Below the pieces are notes generated by a model. That model saw only the letters and a list, made by a program, of their open reading frames with translations, was not told where the DNA came from and made no database searches. The position numbers and the translations under genes were made by a program. DNA of 6,301 nucleotides, taken from contig JAQGPE010000539.1 of NCBI GenBank assembly GCA_028293225.1, positions 1 through 6,301 of the forward strand, given 5' to 3'. Positions 1 through 6,301 of the stretch are shown here, in pieces. The DNA comes from Akkermansiaceae bacterium (GTDB lineage: Bacteria; Verrucomicrobiota; Verrucomicrobiia; Verrucomicrobiales; Akkermansiaceae). How positions within the stretch are numbered: position 1 is the stretch's first letter; the number at the start of each line of letters is the position of its first letter.

Positions 1-1
1 C

Positions 2-901
2 TCCAAGAAATACCCGCAGGGCGACCAGTGGTTGGAGGCGATCATCAAGGAGCACGTCAAAATGGGCATCCCGACCCTGATCGACAGCTTTCCCGATACT
101 CTGCCGACCAACTACCCGCTGCGGGACATGGCCATCTACTACGGTTGGTATGACTGGAACGTCAGCGGCCCTTTCCTCAATCCGAACTTCCGTTTCAAGA
201 AAGGCGCGATCGCTGTCCATCTCCACTCCTTCAGCGCCGCGCAGATCCGCAATCCGCAGATCAACTGGGTCGCCCCCCTGCTCGACCGCGGCGCCGCGGC
301 GACCCTCGGCAATGTCTACGAGCCCTACCTTGAGATGACCCATCATTTCGATATTTTCCAGGATCGTCTGCTGAAAGGCTACACGCTGGTCGAAGCAGCC
401 TACATGGCCGTCCCGGTTCTTTCCTGGCAGAACCTGGTGCTGGGAGACCCGCTCTACCGGCCCTTTCTGCATCTCGACGGCAGCGGGGAGAAAGCCGATG
501 GCGACCGGGAATACCGCGCTTTCCGGCTGGCGACGGATCGCTGGTCAGCCGACCCCGCCAAGCTGGAGTCGATGCTCCACGAAGCCGCGGACAAACTGCA
601 CAGTGGCGTGGTGGCGGAGTCGATCGGCCTGAGCGACGTCGCCCAGGGTCTGGTGGGACTCGCGCCGGTGGAATTCCAGCGGGCCAAGTCTCTCTACACC
701 GCGCCAGCCGATAAACTGAGAATGGACCTGCATCTGATTTCCCTGAAGCGCAACTCGGACGACGCCAAAGTGCGGGAGGAAGCCATCCCGATGCTCAAGC
801 AGGCCAAGGAGAACTACAAAACCATCCCGGAATCCGCCGCCGCCGCCGCGTGGCTGAACATCGTCGATCCTCCTGCGCCTCCTCCCGCCAAGGCGAAATG
901 A
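2..901 (+). CDS. TIGR03790 family protein, C-terminal part (5' end outside window)
   Basis: The reading frame is open from base 2, so the start and N-terminal part lie to the left; a TTG at 32 is internal, not a credible start. About 299 residues are visible before the TGA at 899-901. Recognisable TIGR03790-type blocks are YYGWY followed by SGPF (137-172), VHLHS (215-229), RGAAATLGNVYEP (287-325), LLKGYTLVEAAY (about 371-406) and GDPLYRPF (443-466). After GDPLYRPF come about 145 residues of charged, probably helical sequence ending in a proline/alanine/lysine tail (PPAPPPAKAK). The biochemical function of the family is not known to me. The visible part contains no cysteine and no evident membrane segment; a signal peptide, if any, would be outside the window. 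The stop overlaps the ATG of the DUF2851 gene by 4 bases, so it is the upstream member of an operon. I am confident of the family and cannot assign a role. Confidence 0.85.
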   Translation, partial: SKKYPQGDQWLEAIIKEHVKMGIPTLIDSFPDTLPTNYPLRDMAIYYGWYDWNVSGPFLNPNFRFKKGAIAVHLHSFSAAQIRNPQINWVAPLLDRGAAATLGNVYEPYLEMTHHFDIFQDRLLKGYTLVEAAYMAVPVLSWQNLVLGDPLYRPFLHLDGSGEKADGDREYRAFRLATDRWSADPAKLESMLHEAADKLHSGVVAESIGLSDVAQGLVGLAPVEFQRAKSLYTAPADKLRMDLHLISLKRNSDDAKVREEAIPMLKQAKENYKTIPESAAAAAWLNIVDPPAPPPAKAK

Positions 902-2286
902 AAGCCTACAGCGAACTGATCCACGGGGTTTGGGACAGCGGCAGATCCGTCGCGGAAAATCCCCCGCCGGCGCTGCCTTCCGAGCTCGAACTGCAGGCGC
1001 TGTGGTTTGCCGGCGCCTTCGTCCGGGATTTCAGCGACACCGAAGGTCGCCCGGTCCACATCGTCCAGTTCGGCGAGTGGAACCGCACCGCCGGTCCGGA
1101 TTTCCTGCGTACCGCCGTGAGCATCGACGGCGAGACGCACGAAGGCGCGCTGGAACTGGATCTGCGCCCGTCGGACTGGGAGGCCCACGGCCACGGCAGC
1201 GACCCGGCCTTTGCGCAGACCGTCCTGCATGTCGTCTTCGTCGATCCCGGGGTGAAGTCCTTCACCCGCACCTGCGAGCACCGCCAGGTGCCGTGCGTCA
1301 TCGTGCCTGCTTTCCGCGTCGAGGAAGCTCTCCAGTATCCGCGGCGTCTCACCGCCATCGCCCGGCCGGGCCGCTGCGTGCGCCCTCTGGCGGGAATGCC
1401 GGAGGAGGACGTTCGCCATCTGTTAGAGGAAGCCGCGGAGCATCGTTCCGCGACCAAAGCCGCCCGCCTGATGCGGACCGCCGATGCCCATGGCAAGGAC
1501 TCCGCCCTCTGGCAGGCGGTCGCTGAAACGCTCGGCTACCCGGCCAACGCCCTCGCCATGAAATTGCTGGCCCAGCGCGTTTCCCTGCAGGCGCTCAAGG
1601 AAGCGCCGGGCAGCACGGAGGCCCTGCTCTTTGGCGCCGCGGGTTTCCTCGCCCCGGATCTGCACGAGAAAGCGCCGCCCAATACCCAGGAGCATCTGCG
1701 CACCCTGTGGGACACCTGGTGGAAACTGCGCGGTCATCGTGAATCCGCCCACTCGCTGCCGTGGAAAAGCGGCGGCCAGCGGCCGGCAAACCACCCGCAC
1801 CGCCGGGTCGCAGCCCTGGCGGCTCTCGCCCGCGACTGGCCGAAATTCCGGCGACTGGCCCTTGCCCGGCCGTTCTCCGCGCGCACGCTGATCGACTACC
1901 TCAGCGAGCTGTCCGATCCCTTCTGGACCCATCGCTACACGCTCTCCTCCGCCGTCTCCGCGCAGCCGGTCGCCCTGTTCGGCAAGGCCCAGGCCACCGA
2001 GTTGTTAGCAAACCACCTGTTCCCCTGGGCCATTCACGATGGCGAGAAGTCGCCGCCCTATTTCCAGCTCGCCGCCGGCGCCCGGAACGAAAAAGTCCGC
2101 CGCTGCGCGATCCGCCTTTTCGGCAGCGAGGAGGACGCCGCGCCGTGGCTGAAAAAAGCCGCCCACCACCAGGCGCTGCTCCAGATCTACCGTGACTTCT
2201 GCCTGGAAGATGCCACTGACTGCGCCGACTGTCCCTTTCCCGAACAGCTCGCCCAGTGGCGCGCTCAGCACAATCCCCCGACATGA
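898..2286 (+). CDS. DUF2851 family protein, function unknown
   Basis: A complete protein of 462 residues. I chose the ATG at 898 over an in-frame GTG at 850 because the extra 16 residues look unlike the family start, ATGA overlaps the upstream stop, and a weak AAGG ribosome site precedes it. DUF2851 hallmarks are IVQFGEWNRTAGPDF (residues 55-69), GALELDLRPSDWEAHGHG (83-100), LHVVFVD (110-116), the RCVRPLAGMP segment with C160, RPANHPHRRVAALAAL (295-310), and a C-terminal C435-x6-C442-x2-C445 cluster. No signal peptide or membrane segment is evident, so it is probably cytoplasmic. The GPDF...E-x-D pattern (D68, E86, D88) resembles a PD-(D/E)XK nuclease core, and the cysteines could bind zinc or an iron-sulphur cluster; both points are my inference. 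Its end overlaps dprA by 4 bases, which hints at a DNA-related job. The family call is secure; the function is unknown. Confidence 0.9.
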   Translation: MKAYSELIHGVWDSGRSVAENPPPALPSELELQALWFAGAFVRDFSDTEGRPVHIVQFGEWNRTAGPDFLRTAVSIDGETHEGALELDLRPSDWEAHGHGSDPAFAQTVLHVVFVDPGVKSFTRTCEHRQVPCVIVPAFRVEEALQYPRRLTAIARPGRCVRPLAGMPEEDVRHLLEEAAEHRSATKAARLMRTADAHGKDSALWQAVAETLGYPANALAMKLLAQRVSLQALKEAPGSTEALLFGAAGFLAPDLHEKAPPNTQEHLRTLWDTWWKLRGHRESAHSLPWKSGGQRPANHPHRRVAALAALARDWPKFRRLALARPFSARTLIDYLSELSDPFWTHRYTLSSAVSAQPVALFGKAQATELLANHLFPWAIHDGEKSPPYFQLAAGARNEKVRRCAIRLFGSEEDAAPWLKKAAHHQALLQIYRDFCLEDATDCADCPFPEQLAQWRAQHNPPT

Positions 2287-3386
2287 CGTCCACTGAAGCC
2301 CTCGTCGCGCTCAATCTGCTGCCAAAAATCGGCCCCGTTCGCACCCGGCGCCTGATGGAACGTTTCGGCTCGGCCGAGGCAGTTCTGGCAGCGAGCAAGG
2401 ACGCCCTGCTGCGGGTGGATGGCATCGGCGAGGAAACGGCCCTGATCCTGAGCCGCTGGCAAGACCACGCCGACCCGGTGCAAGAGCTGGCCGAAGTGGC
2501 GACCCGCGGCTTGAGCCTTATGTTTCCGGATGATCCGGCCTTCCCGCCCGCCCTGCGCGAAGCTTACGACTCGCCGATCCTGCTCTATGTCTGGGGCAAG
2601 GTCGAACCGGTCGACCGTCACGCGATCGGCATTGTCGGCACCCGCCGCGCCTCGATCTACGGCGCCAACGCCACCAAGAAGCTCTCCTACCAACTGGCGA
2701 GCTCGGGCTTCACGATCGTCTCCGGTCTGGCCCGCGGGATCGATACCTCCGCCCACGAGGCCGCTCTCGCCGCTCCCGGCGGCCGCACCATCGCGGTGAT
2801 CGGCTCCGGCCTGGCCAAGCTTTTCCCGGCGGAGAACATCGGGCTGGCGGAAAAGATCGCCGCCGGCCGTGGCGCGGTGGTCAGCGAGTTTCCGCTGAAC
2901 ACGCCGCCGGATCGCCAGACCTTCCCGCAGCGCAACCGCATCGTGGCGGCCTGGTCGCGCGCCCTGCTGGTGACCGAGTGCCCGCCGCGCTCCGGCTCTT
3001 TAATTACCGCCAACCTCGCGGTGGAGTATGGACGGCCGGTTTACGCCGTTCCGGGGCCGATCGACAAGACCACCTCGGCGGGTTGCAACCAGCTCATCCG
3101 CGATGGCGCGACGCTGGTGACGGATGCCGGGGAAATCCTCGACGACATCGGCGGCCTGCCCTTCGCCAGCCGCACCCGGGTCGTCCAAGAAGAGGACCCG
3201 ACCCTGCCCGATCTGCCCGCGGATGAGGGAACGGTATTTTCCGCACTGGGTGGAAACGAATGCGGCATCGACCAGTTGATCGAGACCACCGGCCTGCCTG
3301 CTCCGGTCGTCACCGCCACCCTGATGAAGCTGGAAATCAGGAAGTTGGTCCGCGCTTTACCGGGCTTCCGCTACACCCGCCGCTGA
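2283..3386 (+). CDS. dprA: DNA-processing protein DprA (Smf)
   Basis: DprA binds single-stranded DNA in the cytoplasm and loads RecA on it, protecting incoming DNA in natural transformation; it is also widespread in bacteria not known to be competent. The product is 367 residues, normal for the family. Residues 13-57 form a helix-hairpin-helix-like N-terminal domain ([23 protein letters not shown]). The Rossmann-type core spans about 75-290, with [13 protein letters not shown] (115-127), SGLARGID (147-154), [13 protein letters not shown] (173-185), FPQRNRI (214-220), [13 protein letters not shown] (231-243), AVPG (255-258) and [10 protein letters not shown] (267-276). Residues from about 308 to 367 look like the C-terminal winged-helix domain. 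The ATG at 2283 overlaps the DUF2851 stop (ATGA); an in-frame GTG at 2256 is less likely because it adds a non-family leader. There is no clear ribosome site, consistent with translational coupling. No key motif is missing. Confidence 0.96.
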   Translation: MTSTEALVALNLLPKIGPVRTRRLMERFGSAEAVLAASKDALLRVDGIGEETALILSRWQDHADPVQELAEVATRGLSLMFPDDPAFPPALREAYDSPILLYVWGKVEPVDRHAIGIVGTRRASIYGANATKKLSYQLASSGFTIVSGLARGIDTSAHEAALAAPGGRTIAVIGSGLAKLFPAENIGLAEKIAAGRGAVVSEFPLNTPPDRQTFPQRNRIVAAWSRALLVTECPPRSGSLITANLAVEYGRPVYAVPGPIDKTTSAGCNQLIRDGATLVTDAGEILDDIGGLPFASRTRVVQEEDPTLPDLPADEGTVFSALGGNECGIDQLIETTGLPAPVVTATLMKLEIRKLVRALPGFRYTRR

Positions 3387-3397
3387 GCCGGTTTCTG

Positions 3398-3414
3398 GTG
3401 AACATTTTGTTCAC
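3398..3414. promoter_or_regulatory. 17-bp palindrome, candidate operator
   Basis: Just after the dprA stop lies GTGAACA-TTT-TGTTCAC, a perfect inverted repeat with 7-base arms and a 3-base centre. A further TGTTCA occurs at 3420-3425, 12 bases downstream of the TGTTCA in the right arm (3408-3413). It lies about 40 bases upstream of the putative topB promoter, so it could be a repressor or activator site. As RNA it could form a small hairpin, but no T-run follows, so it is a poor intrinsic terminator. The binding protein is unknown. Confidence 0.4.
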
Positions 3415-3452
3415 GGCGGTGTTCAAGAATGCACCCGGGGCAGGAAATCCCC

Positions 3453-3480
3453 TTGCCAAGTCGGCGCCCCCACGTCTAGT
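3453..3480 (+). promoter_or_regulatory. Putative sigma-70-type promoter for the topoisomerase gene
   Basis: TTGCCA (3453-3458, five of six matches to TTGACA) is separated by 16 bases from TCTAGT (3475-3480, four of six matches to TATAAT). Initiation would fall near 3487, giving a leader of about 20 bases before the ATG at 3508. That short leader is pyrimidine-rich and has no Shine-Dalgarno-like purine run. The -10 match is modest and the call rests on pattern alone. Confidence 0.3.
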
Positions 3481-3507
3481 CCCTCCCCCCGGACCTTCCA
3501 CGAATTC

Positions 3508-6033
3508 ATGGGAAAAACCCTTATTATTGCCGAAAAGCCCAGCGTCATGACCGACCTCAGCCGCTCTCTGGCCAAGGTTTTCGGCAAGTTCGAGAAGGAG
3601 GGCAAAGCACGCGACACGTGGTTCGAAAACGACCAGGCGGTCATCACCTCCGCCGTCGGCCACCTGGTCGAGCTGCGCATGCCCACCGGTCCGAACGGCA
3701 AGAAACTGCCATGGAATTTCGAGGTTCTGCCTGCGATTCCGGAGCAGTTCGAGCTCGACCCGATCGCCGATTCCGAGGCCCGCCTGAAGCACGTGCTGAA
3801 GATGGCCAAGCGCAAGGACGTCGATAAAATCGTCAATGCCTGCGACGCCGGCCGCGAGGGCGAACTGATCTTCCGCTACATCATGGACATCGGCGGAATC
3901 CACAAGCCCGTCCAGCGGCTGTGGATGCAGTCGATGACCAACCAGGCCATCCTCGATGCCTGGGAGCGCCTGCGTTCCGACGAGGAAATGCGGCCGCTGG
4001 CCGATGCCGCCAAGTGCCGTTCCGAGTCCGACTGGCTGGTCGGCCTGAACGCCACCCGCGCCCTGACCTGCTTCCGCTCCCGCCACGGCGGCTTCAATAT
4101 CACCGCCGCCGGCCGCGTCCAGACCCCGACGCTGGCGATTCTCGCCACCCGCGAGGCGGAGATCCAGGCTTTCAAGTCCACGCCTTACTTCGAAGTCCAC
4201 GCCGACTTCGGCGTCAGCGCCGGCCAGTACCTCGGCAAGTGGATCGACGAAGCCTGGAAGAAGAACGAAGCCAATCCACACGGCCGTCCGGAGCGCATCT
4301 GGGAACAGCCCAAGGCCGACGAGATCGCCGCCCGCTGTGAAGGCCAGACCGGCATCGTCACGGAAGAGAAGAGAGCCGCCTCGACCATCCCGCCGCAGCT
4401 TTACGACCTCACCACCCTGCAGCGTGAAGCCCCCTTCTCCGCCAAGGGCACCCTGCAGATCGCGCAGGCGCTTTACGAAAAGCACAAGATGATCACCTAC
4501 CCTCGAACGGATTCCCGCTACCTGCCGGAAGACTACGAGGCCACGGTGAAGGAAACGCTTCGCGAAATCGCCAGCTCGGACCTGGACGTCGCCCGCTACG
4601 CCAAGGCGGTGCTCAGCGGCTCCAGCGAAGGCGGCCCGCGCTTCACCAAGTCGAAGCGGGTCTTCGATTCGAAGAAGGTCTCCGACCACTTCGCCATCAT
4701 CCCGACCGGCAAGATCGCCAAGCTCTCCGACACGGAAGCCAAGCTTTACGACATGATCGTGAAGCGCTTCATCGCCGTCTTCTATCCGGCCGCGGAATAC
4801 GAGCAGACCACCCGCCTGACCCGCATTTCGCACGCCTCGATCACGGATACTTTCCGCACCGATGGCCGCGTGCTGGTGAAGCCCGGCTACCTGGAAGTCT
4901 ACGGCCGCCGTCCCGGTGTCGCCTCCGGCAAGGATGAACTCACGGGCGTCACTCCCGGCGAAAAGGCTTCGGTCGAGCACATCGAGGTCAAGCACGAGAA
5001 CACCAAGCCCCCGGCCCGCATGACCGAGTCGACGCTGCTTTCCGCCATGGAAGGCGCCGGCAAGCTGGTCGACGACGAAGCCCTGCGCGAAGCGATGGCT
5101 GAGCGCGGCCTCGGCACTCCTGCCACCCGCGCCGCGATCATCGAAGGCCTGCTCGGCCAGAAATACATCGTCCGCGACGGCCGTGACCTCCACGTCACCC
5201 CGAACGGCATGCGCCTGGTCCAGCTCCTCAATGACATGGACGTCCCGGGCCTGACCTCTCCCGGCCTGACCGGCGAGTGGGAATACAAGCTCCGCCAGAT
5301 GGAACAGGGCCAGCTCGGCCGTCCCGAGTTCATGCACGAAATTCAGGACTTCACCCGCGACATCGTTGCCAAGGCCAAGAACCTGGCCGCGGAAATGAAG
5401 AACCGCGACTTCCCGGATCTGAAGGCTCCGTGTCCGAAGTGCGGCGCTCCCGTGCTGAAGCAGACCGACGCCACCTACGAGTGCCGTGAGCTCGACTGCG
5501 GCTTCCGCGCCAAGAAATACATTGCCGGCCGCCTGCTTTCCGAAGACGAGGCCCGCGAACTTTTCACCAAGCGCTTCGTCGGCCCGCTGGAAGGCTTCAA
5601 ATCGAAGTTCAACAAACTCTTCGACGCCGCTCTGGAGCTCGACGACAAGCTCAAGGTCAACTTCGTGTTCGATCGCGACGAAGCCGATGGCGCCGCCGAA
5701 CTGACCGACGACCAGATCATCGGCACGGCGGCTCTCAAGGACGGCCGCACGGTGAACGTCTACGCCACCGAGAAGGCTTTCCTGGTCCCCGACCTGAAAA
5801 CCAAGAAGGACCCTGAAGGCCTGCGCCTCGGCCGCGCCATCCTCCAGCAGGAGATCGCCCCCGATCAGGCCATGAAGCTCCTCACCGAGGGCAAGACCGA
5901 CCTGCTCAAGGGCTTTATCTCGAAGAAGACCAAGCGTCCCTTCAGCGCCCGGCTCGCGCTTTCCCCGGAAGGCGAAATCAAGTTCGAGTTCGAGGAACGC
6001 GCTCCGCGCCCGGCCAAGAAGCAGGCTTCCTGA
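3508..6033 (+). CDS. topB: Type IA DNA topoisomerase, topoisomerase III (TopB) type
   Basis: The enzyme cuts one DNA strand through a transient 5'-phosphotyrosine link and passes another strand, unlinking single-stranded and recombination intermediates. The product is 841 residues. The Toprim domain is N-terminal: LIIAEKPS (5-12, E9), SAVGHLVEL (48-56) and [13 protein letters not shown] (110-122, D113, E117). RLWMQSMT (137-144), [18 protein letters not shown] (170-187) and GRVQTPTLA (202-210) follow. [14 protein letters not shown] precedes the active-site segment [12 protein letters not shown], with catalytic Y331. [16 protein letters not shown] (533-548) is also typical. A zinc finger C642-x2-C645-x13-C659-x4-C664 is followed by two topoisomerase C-terminal repeats (about 672-722 and 778-828, each with an L-x-G-F-x-S-K-like core) and a basic tail. 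[19 protein letters not shown] and [11 protein letters not shown] favour TopB over TopA. The ATG at 3508 gives the canonical family start. It lies 121 bases after dprA and has its own probable promoter and terminator. Confidence 0.93.
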   Translation: MGKTLIIAEKPSVMTDLSRSLAKVFGKFEKEGKARDTWFENDQAVITSAVGHLVELRMPTGPNGKKLPWNFEVLPAIPEQFELDPIADSEARLKHVLKMAKRKDVDKIVNACDAGREGELIFRYIMDIGGIHKPVQRLWMQSMTNQAILDAWERLRSDEEMRPLADAAKCRSESDWLVGLNATRALTCFRSRHGGFNITAAGRVQTPTLAILATREAEIQAFKSTPYFEVHADFGVSAGQYLGKWIDEAWKKNEANPHGRPERIWEQPKADEIAARCEGQTGIVTEEKRAASTIPPQLYDLTTLQREAPFSAKGTLQIAQALYEKHKMITYPRTDSRYLPEDYEATVKETLREIASSDLDVARYAKAVLSGSSEGGPRFTKSKRVFDSKKVSDHFAIIPTGKIAKLSDTEAKLYDMIVKRFIAVFYPAAEYEQTTRLTRISHASITDTFRTDGRVLVKPGYLEVYGRRPGVASGKDELTGVTPGEKASVEHIEVKHENTKPPARMTESTLLSAMEGAGKLVDDEALREAMAERGLGTPATRAAIIEGLLGQKYIVRDGRDLHVTPNGMRLVQLLNDMDVPGLTSPGLTGEWEYKLRQMEQGQLGRPEFMHEIQDFTRDIVAKAKNLAAEMKNRDFPDLKAPCPKCGAPVLKQTDATYECRELDCGFRAKKYIAGRLLSEDEARELFTKRFVGPLEGFKSKFNKLFDAALELDDKLKVNFVFDRDEADGAAELTDDQIIGTAALKDGRTVNVYATEKAFLVPDLKTKKDPEGLRLGRAILQQEIAPDQAMKLLTEGKTDLLKGFISKKTKRPFSARLALSPEGEIKFEFEERAPRPAKKQAS

Positions 6034-6069
6034 TCCGGGCCGGCAAATCCATCGCCCCCTCCCTGCGCG

Positions 6070-6097
6070 GCCCCTCCCACCGGAGGGGCTTTCGCTT
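6070..6097 (+). terminator. Intrinsic terminator of the topoisomerase gene
   Basis: GCCCCTCC (6070-6077) and GGAGGGGC (6082-6089) are perfect 8-base complementary arms around a CACC loop, followed by TTTCGCTT. It lies 37 bases after the topB stop. The stem is very GC-rich, though the T-run is short and broken by CG. Read on the other strand it has no following T-run, so it should act on + strand transcripts. Confidence 0.75.
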
Positions 6098-6142
6098 GTA
6101 CCAGGGGCTCCGCGAGGGGGTAAAAACCGCCATGCCGAATTT

Positions 6143-6155
6143 GGTTATGATAACC
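6143..6155. promoter_or_regulatory. 13-bp palindrome, candidate operator
   Basis: GGTTAT-G-ATAACC is a perfect inverted repeat with a single central base. TAACC is repeated directly after it (6151-6160, TAACCTAACC). TATGAT inside the palindrome (6146-6151) matches a -10 box at five of six positions, but no matching -35 box lies 16-18 bases upstream. An operator or half-site cluster for a dimeric regulator is plausible; no regulator can be named. Confidence 0.35.
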
Positions 6156-6219
6156 TAACCATTTTCAGATGGAAATCTCAACTCGTCAAATTCCGGCAAA
6201 AACAATTCACACATCTTAA

Positions 6220-6239
6220 TCAAATCCCTTCAAATCCCT
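6220..6239. repeat. Perfect tandem repeat, two copies of a 10-bp unit
   Basis: TCAAATCCCT occurs twice in direct succession with no mismatch. The period is about one helical turn, so two proteins could bind on the same DNA face. It could equally be a small slippage duplication in non-coding DNA. Confidence 0.8.
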
Positions 6240-6301
6240 GGTTTTTAGGCAATTTCAAACGGAACTTTCCCGCATTTTGAAAAACCGGGATTTTGCGAAT
6301 C

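Larger units (their letters stand above)
6098..6301. other. AT-richer intergenic tail without a credible gene
   Basis: From about 6121 the composition changes sharply from GC-rich coding DNA to sequence with many A and T runs. I find no ORF with family-like sequence. The longest starts are ATG at 6132 (8 codons) and ATG at 6169 (16 codons), neither with a ribosome site. The region holds a 13-bp palindrome and a 10-bp tandem repeat, annotated separately, and may be the upstream control region of a gene to the right. Confidence 0.6.

Noticed and set aside
850..897. GTG start giving a 16-residue longer DUF2851 protein
   Set aside because: The extension has no family similarity, while ATG 898 forms a standard ATGA coupling.
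814..1419. A 201-codon open frame on the - strand over the TIGR03790/DUF2851 junction
   Set aside because: Antisense to two family-matched genes; the product has no recognisable motif and looks like a frame shadow.
2256..2282. GTG start giving a 9-residue longer DprA
   Set aside because: ATG 2283 overlaps the upstream stop in the same ATGA way, and DprA proteins normally begin close to the helix-hairpin-helix domain.
3437..3457. Hairpin GGGG...CCCC or GGCAGG...CC...TGCC in the dprA-topB gap, as a dprA terminator
   Set aside because: The stem is short or bulged and no T-run follows.
3337..5337. A 666-codon open frame on the - strand across most of topB
   Set aside because: It is antisense to a well-conserved gene. 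Its product is rich in V, A, G, L, D and R with no recognisable domain, as expected of the complement of a GC-rich coding frame.
6153..6181. A - strand promoter with TTGAGA as -35
   Set aside because: The element 17 bases away (TTAGGT) is a poor -10, and the better TATCAT is 23 bases away.
6169..6219. A 16-codon ORF starting ATGGAAATC
   Set aside because: Very short, no ribosome site and no coding-like composition.
1..6301. A novel defence, mobile or CRISPR-type system
   Set aside because: No transposase, integrase, repeat array, tRNA-linked attachment site or toxin-antitoxin pair is seen; all complete genes belong to conserved chromosomal families.

Overview
The window looks like GC-rich bacterial chromosome, roughly 60-65% G+C by eye. 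All recognisable genes lie on the + strand. The gene set (a TIGR03790-type protein, a DUF2851 protein, DprA and a TopB-like topoisomerase) and the codon use fit Verrucomicrobiota, perhaps a Luteolibacter-like relative. This placement is an inference from protein flavour; no rRNA or other marker is present to confirm it.

Layout. (1) 2-901: the C-terminal part of a TIGR03790-family protein, cut by the left edge. (2) 898-2286: a complete DUF2851 protein. (3) 2283-3386: complete DprA, the DNA-processing protein that loads RecA on incoming single-stranded DNA. Each of the two junctions is a 4-base ATGA overlap, so these three genes almost certainly form one translationally coupled operon. (4) 3387-3507: a 121-base gap with a 17-bp palindrome (GTGAACA-TTT-TGTTCAC), a further TGTTCA copy and a plausible sigma-70-type promoter. 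(5) 3508-6033: a complete type IA topoisomerase of the TopB (topoisomerase III) type, with a four-cysteine zinc finger and two C-terminal topoisomerase repeats. (6) 6034-6301: an intrinsic terminator, then a clearly AT-richer tail with a 13-bp palindrome and a perfect 10-bp tandem repeat. The tail contains no credible gene and is probably upstream control DNA for a gene beyond the right edge.

How the parts fit together. DprA and the topoisomerase both act on single-stranded or recombining DNA. A dprA-topA pair is a common bacterial arrangement, but here the partner looks like TopB rather than TopA. DUF2851 has no established function. Its coupling to dprA, a GPDF...E-x-D motif region that could be nuclease-like, and a C-terminal CX6CX2C cluster with further cysteines make it the most interesting protein here.

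I see no mobile element, CRISPR array, tRNA, rRNA or obvious defence cassette. Most of the window is ordinary conserved chromosome. The best leads are the DUF2851-dprA link, the TopB at the usual topA position, and the palindromes at 3398 and 6143.
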